A DNA stretch of 64,000 nucleotides from contig NZ_CP086322.1 in the NCBI RefSeq assembly GCF_023277745.1, positions 2,418,001 to 2,482,000 on the forward strand, in the 5' to 3' direction. The DNA is from Streptomyces halobius (GTDB lineage Bacteria; Actinomycetota; Actinomycetes; Streptomycetales; Streptomycetaceae). The notes below the pieces were generated by a model. It was not told where the DNA came from, made no database searches, and saw only the letters and a program-made list of their open reading frames with translations. Shown one piece after another: positions 45,029 through 54,270 of this stretch; position 1 is the first letter of the stretch; each line of letters opens with the position of its first letter. A program made the translations under genes and the position numbers.

Positions 45029-46289
45029 AAGACTCCCACACCCCCACGGCCGTCCGGTCCTGCGCATGACCCTTGATACGCAACTGTGCCGCGCCCAGGA
45101 ACTCGACGAGGCCCGGCGCCTCCGTACCCGACCACTGGCCGGCCAGTCGGGCTGCGAACGCGGGCTCCTCCCTCAGCGGCTCGGCCAGCCCTGCACTGCA
45201 CAGCAGCAGGGTGTCTCCCGGCCGGGCATCGGACACACGGAAGAGAAATGACTCCGGCGGCGCCACCTCGTGGTCCGGACCGCGGACCGGTTCCCCATCG
45301 CTGTCCATGGCAGCGGGCTCCAGATCCTCCCAGGCGCCCCCGTGCAGTCGGAACAGCCCGCCCTCGCCGACGCCGAAGAACACCCGGGTACGGCACTCGG
45401 GGTCGGCGGGGAGCAGCAGACAGCGCAGCGCGGCGGTGTGCTCCTCCGGGGCGGCGTCCAGCTGTGCAGCCTGGCCGCGCAGCTTGCCGTAGCTGTGGTC
45501 GGTGAGGCGCTGCAGTCCGGACTTGAGGGCGCTGCGGCGGTCCGTACGGATGTCCTCCGCCAGGTGGGCGCAGCTGCGGCCGACCGCGCCGCCGATCCAG
45601 GCGCAGGCGTCGTGGGCCGCGCGGTGGGATCCCTCGACGGCCGGGCGGCCGGTCGCGACGGCGACCAGGATCAGGGTGTGCCGGCCGGTGCCGAAACGTG
45701 CGGTGAGCAGGGCGTCGCGGCGCGGTTCGCCGCGGTAGCGGGCGGAGTCGCCGCGCAGGGAGGCGGCGCGGAGCGTCAGCGAGCCGTACGCGGCGCCGTC
45801 CAGGACGGTGTCGGGCACCAGCGCGTCGAGCGCGGCGGGGTCGGCGGCGGGCAGTGCGACGGGCTCGGGGTGGTAGGTGGGCGGCCGGTCGCCGATGAAG
45901 GCACGGGGGGTTCTGGGCGGGGGCGGCTCCGGCGTCCCCGCGGACGGCTCAGGGGGTGTCGGCTGCCGGGGCGCGACGGGCGCGCCCGGTAACGCCGCTC
46001 GGGGCGCCTCCCCACACGCTCCCCCGGGCACCTCCACAGACGCCTCCACAGATGTCTTCGCCGACACCTCCGCATCCGCATCGACCTCAACCTCCACCTC
46101 CACCAGAGGTGAACACACCGCCCGCAGCGCCGAATTGACCCGCTCGTCGAGCGTGTCCGACGCGTCGGACGGTCCGGCGTCCCGCACCGCGCCGCGCCCC
46201 GGACGCCCCTCTCCCCCACCCTCCCCGTACAACTGCCGCCACCAGTCGTCCTCGTGGCCGCGTCCGCGGTATGCCCCCTGCTGCTTCAT
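45027..46289 (-). CDS. PP2C-like serine/threonine phosphatase domain protein
   Basis: 420 residues. After a disordered Glu/Val/Pro-rich N-terminal third (it includes VEVEVEVDADAEV and PEPPPPRTP), the C-terminal ~270 residues form a PP2C-like domain (ASLRGDSARYRGEPRRDALL, SHRAAHDACAWIGGAVGRS, DTLLLCSAGLAEPLREEP, KGHAQDRTAVGVWE). The classical first metal Asp pair is not clear, so catalytic activity is uncertain. ATG 46289 is weakly supported by a distant GGTGG; the frame is open to 46571. The stop codon abuts the CCGGGCT array. Confidence 0.75.
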   Translation of the reverse strand: MKQQGAYRGRGHEDDWWRQLYGEGGGEGRPGRGAVRDAGPSDASDTLDERVNSALRAVCSPLVEVEVEVDADAEVSAKTSVEASVEVPGGACGEAPRAALPGAPVAPRQPTPPEPSAGTPEPPPPRTPRAFIGDRPPTYHPEPVALPAADPAALDALVPDTVLDGAAYGSLTLRAASLRGDSARYRGEPRRDALLTARFGTGRHTLILVAVATGRPAVEGSHRAAHDACAWIGGAVGRSCAHLAEDIRTDRRSALKSGLQRLTDHSYGKLRGQAAQLDAAPEEHTAALRCLLLPADPECRTRVFFGVGEGGLFRLHGGAWEDLEPAAMDSDGEPVRGPDHEVAPPESFLFRVSDARPGDTLLLCSAGLAEPLREEPAFAARLAGQWSGTEAPGLVEFLGAAQLRIKGHAQDRTAVGVWES

Positions 46290-46557
46290 GAGCCGTATTG
46301 TCCACCGGCGGACGCACCGGAAACAGGGCGCCGAAGGCGATCCGCCGAGCGGCCCACCCCCCACAGGTGACCGCCCGGCGGAGCTCAGAGGCCGGCCGCG
46401 CCCACCGGCTCCCAACTGGTGTTGTGGTGCCGACACCTTGGCAGAGCGCGGGTCGGTACGGGGATGATGTCGGCGGCGGATTTGCGCCATGGCTCGTTCC
46501 CGCCACCTGACCAGTGGAGGGAAGACGGATGCGGCGGACGCGGCGGAGGGGATGCGG

Positions 46558-47560
46558 ATGCTGAGTGCCATAGGGCTGGACGAGGCACAAGAGTCGGCCT
46601 ACCGGACGCTGGTGGGGCTCGGCGCCGCCGACGTCTCGTATCTGGCACACCGGTTGGCGCGCACCGAGGACGAAACCATCGGCACCTTGCGGCACTTGGA
46701 GCGACGGGGGCTCGCCGCCCAGTCCTCCGTCCGCCCCGGCCGCTGGGTCGCCCGCGGTCGCGCTGGGGGCGCTGCTCACCCAGCAGCGGCACGAGTTGGA
46801 GCGTGCGGAGCTCGCGGCGGCGCTGCTCGCCGAGGAGTACCGTGGCCAGGGCGCCGAGCCCGCCGTACACGATCTGGTCGAGGTGGTGACCGGCCCCGGC
46901 ACCGTGGCACACCGTTTCCTCCAGCTCCAGCTCGGCGCCGCGGACGAGGTGTGCGCGCTGGTGACGACCAACCCGGCCGCGGTCACGGACATGGAGAACG
47001 ACGCCGAGGACCGGGCCGTCGAGCGTGGTGTGGACTATCGCGTGGTGATCGAGCGCGGTGTGCTGGACGCACCCGGCGGGCTGCTCGGGCTGGCCGAGGC
47101 GCTCGGGCGCGACCAGCGGGTGCGGGTGCTCGACGAGGTGCCCACGAAGCTGGTGATCGCGGACCGGTCGATCGCGATGGTGCCGCTGCGGACGCGCGGC
47201 GCGGCGGTCGGTGAGCCGGCCGCGCTGGTGGTGCACGGCAGCGGGCTGCTGGAATCCCTGCTCGGCCTGTTCGAGGCGGTCTGGCGGCAGGCCGTACCGC
47301 TCCGGCTGACCACCGACGGCACCGCACACGAAGCGGACTCGGCCGAGCCGGACGGCCCCGACCTGCAGGTCCTCTCGCTGCTGCTGGCGGGTCTGACGGA
47401 CGCCAGCGTCGCCAAACAGCTCGACCTGGGCCTGCGCACCGTCCAGCGCCGCGTCAGGCATCTGATGGACGTTGCCGGGGTGACCACCCGACTGCAGCTG
47501 GGTTGGCATGCGTACGAGCGGGGCTGGGTGGCACGGGACGGCCGGGAGCAGCGGCACTGA
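46558..47560 (+). pseudogene. frameshifted TrmB/LuxR-type regulator
   Basis: One protein is split across two frames. ATG 46558 (GGAGG eight bases upstream) begins LSAIGLDEAQESAYRTLVGLG and TEDETIGTLRHLERRGL, a TrmB-like winged helix. Near 46750 the conserved sequence moves to the next frame: PAVALGALLTQQRHELERAEL, then a central sensor-like region, and a C-terminal LuxR helix-turn-helix (VLSLLLAGLTDASVAKQLDLG, RTVQRRVRHLMDVAGVTTRLQ) ending at 47560. Unlike the other frameshifts here it would be restored by removing one base or adding two. An internal start at 46796 could still give a C-terminal fragment with the DNA-binding domain. Confidence 0.75.
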
Positions 47561-47639
47561 CGCCGGGCCGCTCCAGGGAGCGCTCACGCTTCGGGTCCGG
47601 CAGGCTTGGCGCCATAAGCGTGTCCGGACGGATGGAGTG

Positions 47640-47748
47640 AGGCCGGCGGGTGAGCACAGCGAGGTCTCGGCGTGAGTGAGCGCAGCGAGCGAGCCATGGG
47701 AAGGTGCGCGCCTCGCGAAGGCGGGGCCGAGCGTAGTGAGGCTTCGGC
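47640..47748 (+). repeat. GAGCGCAGCGAGC-type intergenic repeat cluster
   Basis: Variants of the self-complementary phrase GTGAGCGCAGCGAG recur (gtgagcacagcgag, gtgagtgagcgcagcgagcgag, gccgagcgtagtgagg). Short repeats of this kind are common between Streptomyces genes. The last copy supplies the GTGAGG ribosome site of the DUF456 gene. Confidence 0.7.
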
Positions 47749-48231
47749 ATGAGCATGATGCAGTTGGTCGTGGTCGGTCTGGTCATGCTGCTGGGTCTGT
47801 TCGGGGTGCTGCTTCCGGGCGTCCCCGGGCCGCCGATCGTCTGGGCGGCGGTGCTCTGGTGGGCGATGACCGATCGGTCCGGGCTCGCCTGGACGGTCCT
47901 CATGGGTGCCACCGCCGTCCTGCTCCTCAACCAGGCCGTCAAGTGGCTGCTCCCGGCCCGCGATCTCCGCGCTGTCGGCGCGCCCTACCGCACCCTGTTC
48001 CTGGCCGGGGCCGCCGGCATCGTGGGCTTCTTCGTCATCCCCGTCATCGGGGTGCTGCTGGGCGCGCTCGGCGGGCTCTACGTGCTGGAACGCGTCCGGC
48101 TCGGCAGCCGCGGCGACGCGTGGGCGTCCACCCGTACGGTGATGCGGGCGATCGGCCTGAGCGTGCTGATCGAGCTGATCGCGTGCCTGGTGGTGGTGGG
48201 TGCGTGGACGGGGGCGGTCATCGCGGGATGA
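47749..48231 (+). CDS. DUF456 membrane protein
   Basis: 160-residue protein with four to five transmembrane helices (QLVVVGLVMLLGLFGVLLPG, TRTVMRAIGLSVLIELIACL), and the family's conserved LPGVPGPPIVWAA turn. Matches DUF456 for nearly its full length. ATG 47749 follows GTGAGG by about seven bases; ATG 47755 is an alternative. Function unknown. Confidence 0.88.
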   Translation: MSMMQLVVVGLVMLLGLFGVLLPGVPGPPIVWAAVLWWAMTDRSGLAWTVLMGATAVLLLNQAVKWLLPARDLRAVGAPYRTLFLAGAAGIVGFFVIPVIGVLLGALGGLYVLERVRLGSRGDAWASTRTVMRAIGLSVLIELIACLVVVGAWTGAVIAG

Positions 48232-48316
48232 GCCGCCGCCGGGTGAGCCGCCGCCAGCCCTGCCCCGGCTGTCACCGCTCCCTGTCCGGGCACGCTCCCC
48301 AGGCTGCGCATACTCC

Positions 48317-49831
48317 CTAGCCGCACACGCTCCCGAGCCGGACGTTTCCCTGGCCGGGCATCTCCCCCGACGGAACCAACCCGGCACTCCACAAGTAGTG
48401 CAAGGCATAAGCACCCCACGGCCGCCACGCATCCTCCACACACACCGCGGTCCCGGCCCCTGCCCCTGGTTCCGTCCCCGTCCGGGTGCCCACGTCAGGG
48501 TCGCCCAGCCCCCGCATCCTGATGTACGCCGCCGCCCGCGGGCCGACGCCCGGCAGCGCGGCCAGTGCCCGCTCGGCGGCGCCGCGGTCGGCGCCCGCGT
48601 CCAGCAGGACCGCCCCGTCAGCGAGCGCCCTGCACAGCGCCCGCACCGGCTCCCCGACGTCCGCTCCGGTCAGCTCGCCGGGCGCCGGGAAGAGGTGGGT
48701 GAGCCCGCCGTCCGCCACATCCAACGGTTTCCCGTACGACCGCACCAGCTCCGCCGCGCGCTCCGGCGGCCCGCCGAGCACGGTCCGTACGGCGAGCTCC
48801 TCGGGATCGACGGTGCCCGGCGAGCGCAGCCCCGGGCGCTCCGCGACGAGCGGGCCGAGCCGTGGATCCGCGCCGAGACGCTCGGCGACGGCGTACGGAT
48901 CGGCGTCCAGGTCGAACAGCCGGCGCAGCCGCTGCACGGCCGTCGACAGGTCCCGCAGATCGGTCAGCCGCAGCCGGCACTCCAGCCAGCCACCGTCCGT
49001 GCCCCGCGCCGCCGGGCACACCAGGCCCGCCCGTGGCCGGCGCCGTGGCCGCCCGTCGCCGTCCTCGTCGACCTCGGCGATACCGCTCCCGTACGCGAGC
49101 CGGAGGGTGCGGCGGTAGCTGCGGTCGCCCCGCGTCCCCCGCATCTCCTCGACCCCGGGCACCACCCTGACCTGCAGAAAGTCAAAGATCTCGGCTGCCG
49201 CGTACGGACCCCGGTAGGCGAGCCGGAGCGGTATGCCGCTGGGGGACGGACAGGTGCCGGCGGCGGCGCGGGGCCGCCGGGCCGCCGCCCGCAGCTCGCT
49301 CGGGGTGCCGGCGTAGATCTCCCGGATCGTGTCGTTGAACTGGCGGATGCTGGCGAATCCGGCGGCGAAGGCCAGCTCGGTGACCGGCAGCGAGGTGGTC
49401 TGCAGCAGCACCCGCGCGGTGTGCGCCCGCCGGGCGCGCGCCAACGCCACCGGTCCGGCGCCCAGTTCCGCGGTCAGCTGGCGCTGCACTTGGCGCGCGC
49501 TGTAGCCCAGACGCCGCGCCAGCCCGCCGACACCCTCCCGGTCGACGACCCCGTCCCCGATGAATCGCATGGCTCGTCCGACCAGGTCAGCGCGTACGTT
49601 CCAGGCCGCGGAGCCCGGCACGGCATCCGGCCGGCACCGCCGGCAGGCCCGGAAGCCGGCTGCCTGCGCGGCGGCGGCCGACGGGAAGAACCGCACGTTC
49701 GCCCGCTTGGGAGTGACCGCGGGGCAGCTCGGCCGGCAATAGATCCCGGTGGTCGTCACCGCGAAGAAGAACTCCCCGTCGAACCGCGCGTCCCGGCTGG
49801 ACACCGCTTCGTACCTGGTCTCGTCGTCCAT
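48317..49831 (-). CDS. Ada-AlkA fusion with degenerate glycosylase domain
   Basis: 504 residues. N-terminal methyl-phosphotriester acceptor domain with four zinc Cys (FAVTTTGIYCRPSC ... FRACRRC; Cys32, 36, 63, 66), then an AraC-type DNA-binding domain (VGGLARRLGYSARQVQRQL, FAAGFASIRQFNDTIRE), then AlkA-N and HhH-GPD regions. The glycosylase half is damaged in key places: the usual VLGQQVS segment reads VLGGPPERAA, and after LPGVGPRAAAYIRMRGLGDPD the FLPTDLG-type stretch with the catalytic Asp is replaced by a Gly/Thr linker before DAWRPWGAYALHYLW. The Ada half looks functional, so this may now act as an adaptive-response regulator only. Start uncertain between ATG 49831 and GTG 49834 (GGGGAGG just upstream). 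Confidence 0.85.
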   Translation of the reverse strand: MDDETRYEAVSSRDARFDGEFFFAVTTTGIYCRPSCPAVTPKRANVRFFPSAAAAQAAGFRACRRCRPDAVPGSAAWNVRADLVGRAMRFIGDGVVDREGVGGLARRLGYSARQVQRQLTAELGAGPVALARARRAHTARVLLQTTSLPVTELAFAAGFASIRQFNDTIREIYAGTPSELRAAARRPRAAAGTCPSPSGIPLRLAYRGPYAAAEIFDFLQVRVVPGVEEMRGTRGDRSYRRTLRLAYGSGIAEVDEDGDGRPRRRPRAGLVCPAARGTDGGWLECRLRLTDLRDLSTAVQRLRRLFDLDADPYAVAERLGADPRLGPLVAERPGLRSPGTVDPEELAVRTVLGGPPERAAELVRSYGKPLDVADGGLTHLFPAPGELTGADVGEPVRALCRALADGAVLLDAGADRGAAERALAALPGVGPRAAAYIRMRGLGDPDVGTRTGTEPGAGAGTAVCVEDAWRPWGAYALHYLWSAGLVPSGEMPGQGNVRLGSVCG

Positions 49832-50016
49832 CACCTCCCCAGTGTGCGCCGCGGCAGCAACTCCCGCACCGCACCGTCGACATGGTCGCCCACACGCCCG
49901 TTCTCCAGGTCGATCACGGCCTACGTATGTCCCGTACGAGAACCCAAGGGTTGACGAGGCGCCCAGCGGGCGGGGGGCACCTTGCTAGCGCGGTGCGCCG
50001 GGCGCAAGCTTGTGAT

Positions 50017-50790
50017 GTGGGTGGTCAGGACGGCCCTACGCTGATCACGTCCGTGCAGCGAGCCTTCCGTCTGCTGGAGGCCGTGGGGGCACACGAGGGC
50101 GGTGCCCCTGCGAAACAGCTGGCACGCGAGGCAGGGCTGCCCTTGGCGACCACCTATCACCTGTTGCGGACGCTGGTCCACGACGGCTACCTGCGGAAGC
50201 TGGACGACGGCGGGTTCGTCATCGGGGACAAGCTGCACATGCTGCACTCCGGCAGCCGGGGGCAGACGCTGCTCACCCGTATCCGTCCCGTGCTGGCCGC
50301 TCTGCGGGACGAACTGTCGGCCGCCGCTTACCTGACCTTCTACGAGGAGGGAGAGATCCGGGTCGCCGAGATCGTGGACGGGCCCCGGGCGCCTCGGGTC
50401 GACCTCTGGGTCGGATTCGAGGACGCCGGGCATGCCACGGCACTGGGCAAGTGCGTCCTGCGCGAGCTGGACGACGACTCCCGCAACGACTACCTCTCCC
50501 GGCACCCGCTCGCCGATCTCACCCCCCGCACCATCACCCACCGTTCCGAACTGCTCCGACGGCTCGACTCGTCGCCCGCCGCCCCGGCCGTCCTGGATCT
50601 GGAGGAGTACTCCCTCGGGACGGTATGCGTCGCGGTGCCCGTTTACAGCGGGGACTCTCTCGGGGCTCTCGGTGTCTCCCTGCGGGCTGACCGGCTGAAG
50701 CCGGACCAGCGCTCCCGCATCGACCAGGTCCGCGCCCGGCTTCTCCCGACGGCGAGTCGCGTGACCAGGGACCTTTCGCTCACTATCTGA
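50017..50790 (+). CDS. IclR-family transcriptional regulator
   Basis: 257 residues. N-terminal winged helix (SVQRAFRLLEAVGAHEGG, KQLAREAGLPLATTYHLLRTLVHDGYL) and C-terminal IclR effector domain (VDLWVGFEDAGHATALGKCVL, LEEYSLGTVCVAVPVYSGDSL, GALGVSLRADRLKP). GTG 50017 is placed just before the conserved region; no ribosome site is visible and the frame opens back to 49882. Divergent from the Ada-AlkA gene; the next gene is a phosphatase in the same direction. Whether it controls the IclR-like site before hyi is unknown and distance argues neither way. Confidence 0.83.
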   Translation: MGGQDGPTLITSVQRAFRLLEAVGAHEGGAPAKQLAREAGLPLATTYHLLRTLVHDGYLRKLDDGGFVIGDKLHMLHSGSRGQTLLTRIRPVLAALRDELSAAAYLTFYEEGEIRVAEIVDGPRAPRVDLWVGFEDAGHATALGKCVLRELDDDSRNDYLSRHPLADLTPRTITHRSELLRRLDSSPAAPAVLDLEEYSLGTVCVAVPVYSGDSLGALGVSLRADRLKPDQRSRIDQVRARLLPTASRVTRDLSLTI

Positions 50791-50888
50791 AATTCCTGAC
50801 CTTGTGACTCGGCCACGCACCCCTGTTTCCTGGATGAAACGGACGCTGAGGCATACACGAACGGAGCAGGGAGTTGCGGACGAGAACA

Positions 50889-52142
50889 ATGAGTCAGGCC
50901 GGAGATCCTCAGCGTGACCGCCGACGGACCTGCAAGCCCGCGAGGCGGGCGAGCGGCTCGGGGGCACCGGCCCGGGCGGATCACCGTCCGGATCCGGCCC
51001 CCGCTTCAACCGCGGCGCCGATGGACCGGCCGCACACCGCGGCCCACCTCGTCGCCGGGGCGCCCGCACTGATCGTCGCCGCCGTGGCGTTCCTCGCGCT
51101 CGTCGCCGGAGCAGGTGTGAACTGGCTGCCCCTGCTCGCCGTCGGGCCCGCGCTGGCCGCCGCCACCAGCACGCCGTGGGGAGTACTGCGTATCGGCGTG
51201 CTCGCGGTGGCACTGGGCGCGGTGCTCGGCATCCGTGGCGGTGCACCGGGGCGTGAGCTGGCCATCGTGCTGTCCGCACTCGTCGCCGTCACACTGGCGA
51301 GCAGCCTGGACAGTGTGCTGCGCGGACGCCGCGAACGGGTCCTCGCGGCCGTCCGCTCGGTCGCCGAAGCCGCCCAGCACGCCCTCCTCACGCCCGTGCC
51401 CGCCACCGTCGGCCAGTTCCAGGCGGCCGTCCGCTACAGCGCCGCCGCGGCCGAGGCCCGGATCGGCGGGGACCTCTACGCGCTGGTGCCCACCCCGTAC
51501 GGGGTCAGGCTGATCGTCGGTGATGTGCGCGGCAAGGGGCTGCCCGCGGTGGGGACCGCCGCTCTGGTGCTCGGTGTCTTCCGTGAGGCCGCCTATGACG
51601 AGCCGGACCTCCTGGACGTCGTCGGCCGGATCGAGCGGAGCCTGGCGCGCAACCTCGGTCCCGACGACTTCGTCACCGCCGTGGTCGCCGGGTACCCCGA
51701 GGCCGGGCATATGGAGGTGGTCAACTGCGGACACGCCCCTCCGCTGCTGGTTCGCGGATCCGATGTCATGGCCGTCGAGCCGACCCGGCCGACTCCGCCT
51801 CTCGGGCTGAGCGCCCTCACCGGCGAGGCCCCGAGCCGCAGTGTGCTGCCTTTCACCGACGGTGACCAACTGCTTCTCTACACCGACGGGGTCACCGAGG
51901 CCCGCAACCACAGCCGCGAGTTCTACCCGCTCATCGACCGGGTGGCGCGGCACGTGTCGGACGAGCCGTCCCGTACCCTCGCCGCGCTGCACGACGACCT
52001 GCTGGCGCACGTGGGAGGTCGGCTCCACGACGATGCGGCGCTGCTTCTGCTCCGCAAACCGGCCGTTGCGCACTCGACGCCCGCCACTGCCCGCCGGCCC
52101 TCGGCCCCGCAGCCGGCGTGTCTCCCGGCCGAAGCACGCTGA
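50889..52142 (+). CDS. membrane SpoIIE/PPM-type phosphatase
   Basis: 417 residues. A basic, Pro-rich N-terminus (~45), then four to five transmembrane helices (~50-135), then a PPM serine phosphatase domain: IGGDLYALVPTPYGVRLIVGD with the metal Asp residues, VRGKGLPAVGTAAL, GPDDFVTAVVAGY, VNCGHAPPLLV, LLLYTDGVTEARNHSREFY, and HDDAALLLLR. Typical of Streptomyces RsbU/SpoIIE-like phosphatases acting on anti-anti-sigma proteins. ATG 50889 is five codons into a frame that opens with TTG 50874 next to GGGAG; the start is uncertain. Confidence 0.87.
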   Translation: MSQAGDPQRDRRRTCKPARRASGSGAPARADHRPDPAPASTAAPMDRPHTAAHLVAGAPALIVAAVAFLALVAGAGVNWLPLLAVGPALAAATSTPWGVLRIGVLAVALGAVLGIRGGAPGRELAIVLSALVAVTLASSLDSVLRGRRERVLAAVRSVAEAAQHALLTPVPATVGQFQAAVRYSAAAAEARIGGDLYALVPTPYGVRLIVGDVRGKGLPAVGTAALVLGVFREAAYDEPDLLDVVGRIERSLARNLGPDDFVTAVVAGYPEAGHMEVVNCGHAPPLLVRGSDVMAVEPTRPTPPLGLSALTGEAPSRSVLPFTDGDQLLLYTDGVTEARNHSREFYPLIDRVARHVSDEPSRTLAALHDDLLAHVGGRLHDDAALLLLRKPAVAHSTPATARRPSAPQPACLPAEAR

Positions 52143-52158
52143 CACATCGGCACCTGTC

Positions 52159-52467
52159 GTGACCGACACGTCTCCGTGTGTGGACCGGCCCCGGCAGATC
52201 GCCGACTGCCTACGAGAGCTGATCGCCGCCGGCGCCTGTCCACCCGGGACACCGCTGTCGTTGCGAGCCGTGCTCGCCCGCAATCTGGTCTCCGCCGATC
52301 CCTCCATCTCTGACGCGATCCGGATCCTCATCGACGACGGCACGCTGATCCGCTACCCGGGGAAGCGTCCCCTCGTGCGACCGACCATCCCGACGCGGGC
52401 AGAAGGACCGCCGAGCTCATCCGGGTATTCGCCCAACCCCCCTGCCCCACGCGACCGGTGGATCTGA
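52159..52467 (+). CDS. small GntR-type winged-helix protein
   Basis: 102 residues consisting almost only of a GntR winged helix (RPRQIADCLRELIAAGACPPG, ARNLVSADPSISDAIRILIDDG, YPGKRPLVRPT) with a short Pro/Ser tail and no effector domain. GTG 52159 begins 16 bases after the phosphatase stop. The frame is continuous upstream through the phosphatase gene, out of frame with it. Could be a truncated GntR regulator or a genuinely short one. Confidence 0.6.
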   Translation: MTDTSPCVDRPRQIADCLRELIAAGACPPGTPLSLRAVLARNLVSADPSISDAIRILIDDGTLIRYPGKRPLVRPTIPTRAEGPPSSSGYSPNPPAPRDRWI

Positions 52468-52513
52468 GCGACTCCGGCATCCCGGAGGCGGTCCGGGTGG
52501 CCCAGGCCGACGC

Positions 52514-53878
52514 TCATCGCTCCCGGTACTCCTCGGCCACCCGCTCGGCGAACGACTGGGAGGTGCGCAGCGCCTCCTCGACGGACTCGGCTCCGGCGAT
52601 GGCGTTGCTGATCTCGTTGGAGACCTTGGTGCCGAGATCGGAGAATTCCGGGATGCCGACGAACTGGATGCCGATCGCCGGCCGCGGCTGGACGCCGGGG
52701 TTACGCGGATCGGCGCTGCTGATCGACTTGCGGGTGGCTTCGGCGAACGCGGCCGCGGCGGCTCGGTAGTCGGGGTTGGTGTAGGTGGAGGCACGGGTTC
52801 CGGCGGGCACGTTGGCCCATCCGCTGGTCCGTCCGACGAGCCGCTGGTACTCCTTGCCCGAGGCCCAGGAGATGAATTCCCAGGCGTCATCGGGCCGGGT
52901 GGACGACTTCCGCACTCCCCAGGCCCAGGTGTAGAGCCATCCCGAGTGGTCGGTCTTCTCGACCGGGGCGGGGGCATAGCCGATCTTGCCCCGTACCAGG
53001 GAGCCCGGGGCTTCCAGGGAACCGGCCGCGGCGGTGGAGTCGTACCACATGGCGGTCTTGCCCTTTCCGAAGTCCTTGAGGCACTCGGCGTACCCGGACT
53101 CGGCGGCGTCGGACTGGCCGTGCTTCCGGACGAGATCGACGTAGAACCCGGTGGCGGATTCAAAGGCGGGCGAGGTGAGCCGTGCTTTCCAGTCCTTGGT
53201 GAACCAGGTTCCGCCGAAGGTGTTCACGACGGTGGTGAGCGGGGCGATCACCTCTCCCCAACCCGGCTGGCCGCGCAGGCAGATGCCCTTCATGCCCGGC
53301 TGCGTGCCGTCGGTCTCCGCCGCCAGGTCGGCGACCTGCTTCCAGGTGGGGCGGGCCGGCATGCTCAGGCCCTGGGCGGCGAAGACGTCCTTGCGGTACA
53401 TCAGGAACGACGACTCGCCGTAGAACGGTTCGCCGTACAGCCGGCCGTCGTCCGCGGTCAGGGACTTCCGCATCGGCGCGAGTATGTCGTCCTGATCGAA
53501 TTCCTCGTCCCGGGCGGCGCGCTCGTCGAGCGGCAGCAGCCATTTGTTCTTGGCGTAGAACGGCACCTCGTAATTGCTGATGGTGGCGACGTCGTAGGGC
53601 CCGGCCGGGCTGGCGAAATGACGGCTGATCTCCTCCCGGACCTCGTTCTCCGACAGCACGGTGAAGTTGACCTCGATGCCCGTCTCTTCGGTGAAGTGCT
53701 TCGCGGCGAGCTTCCGTACCTCCAGCATCTGCGGATTGTCCACCATGAGCACATTGATGGCCCGGCTCCCGGAAGAGTCACCGTCATCGTCGACACACCC
53801 CGCGAGCAGCGCCGCTGCCGCCAGTGCCACGGCCGCGGTGCGCAACCGACGTTCTCTGCGGACGGATCGGATCACCAT
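52514..53878 (-). CDS. sugar/polyol ABC transporter substrate-binding lipoprotein
   Basis: 454 residues. Type II signal peptide with lipobox LLAGC (Cys ~28), then a family 1 extracellular binding domain (INVLMVDNPQMLEVRKLAAKHF, VATISNYEVPFYAKNKWLLPL, YGEPFYGESSFLMYRKDVFAA, AWEFISWASGKEYQRLVG), close to sorbitol/mannitol-type binding proteins. ATG 53878 with AGGAG six bases upstream. No permease or ATPase genes lie on either side, so it would need a transporter encoded elsewhere. It converges on the small GntR gene. Confidence 0.88.
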   Translation of the reverse strand: MVIRSVRRERRLRTAAVALAAAALLAGCVDDDGDSSGSRAINVLMVDNPQMLEVRKLAAKHFTEETGIEVNFTVLSENEVREEISRHFASPAGPYDVATISNYEVPFYAKNKWLLPLDERAARDEEFDQDDILAPMRKSLTADDGRLYGEPFYGESSFLMYRKDVFAAQGLSMPARPTWKQVADLAAETDGTQPGMKGICLRGQPGWGEVIAPLTTVVNTFGGTWFTKDWKARLTSPAFESATGFYVDLVRKHGQSDAAESGYAECLKDFGKGKTAMWYDSTAAAGSLEAPGSLVRGKIGYAPAPVEKTDHSGWLYTWAWGVRKSSTRPDDAWEFISWASGKEYQRLVGRTSGWANVPAGTRASTYTNPDYRAAAAAFAEATRKSISSADPRNPGVQPRPAIGIQFVGIPEFSDLGTKVSNEISNAIAGAESVEEALRTSQSFAERVAEEYRER

Positions 53879-54270
53879 GATCGGCTCCTGTTGGTATGCG
53901 GTGAGTGACTCGGGTGACTCGTGAGAGGCGAAATCGGTCCCACACAGATACACATCGACGTCGCTTCGCGGAAGGCGGCGGCGTCACTTCCCGAATTTCT
54001 GTGGCCGGATCATGGCGGCCGCCCCACACTCGGGCAGCCGCCTTCCGCTCCCTTCTGCGCCCCTGCAGAGTCGTCGTGGCGGGCTTCGCCGGAAACGACC
54101 ATGAGGGCAGCCATGTGGGCGGCGTCCCGTGGACCATGGGGCAACGGCGGAGAGGATTCGGCCCGAAGCAACGCTCCCCCTGTCCGTCCGTGGCGAGCAC
54201 GACGGGCAGGGGGAGCGGCGGTGCCGCGGTTTCGGCAGGGCCGGTGGTGGCCTACAGCCTCACGGCGGCC
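53879..54270. other. intergenic region between the binding-protein gene and the minus-strand operon
   Basis: 391 bases with no supported gene. It contains the SBP gene promoter region on the left (no clear boxes) and the operon terminator at 54173-54216 on the right. Confidence 0.5.
54173..54216 (-). terminator. terminator of the aldolase/LeuB-CinA operon
   Basis: 16-bp inverted repeat (54173-54188 with 54201-54216; arm GCTCCCCCTGTCCGTC) with a single G-U-compatible mismatch and a 12-base loop, 55 bases beyond the stop of the last operon gene. Confidence 0.8.
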
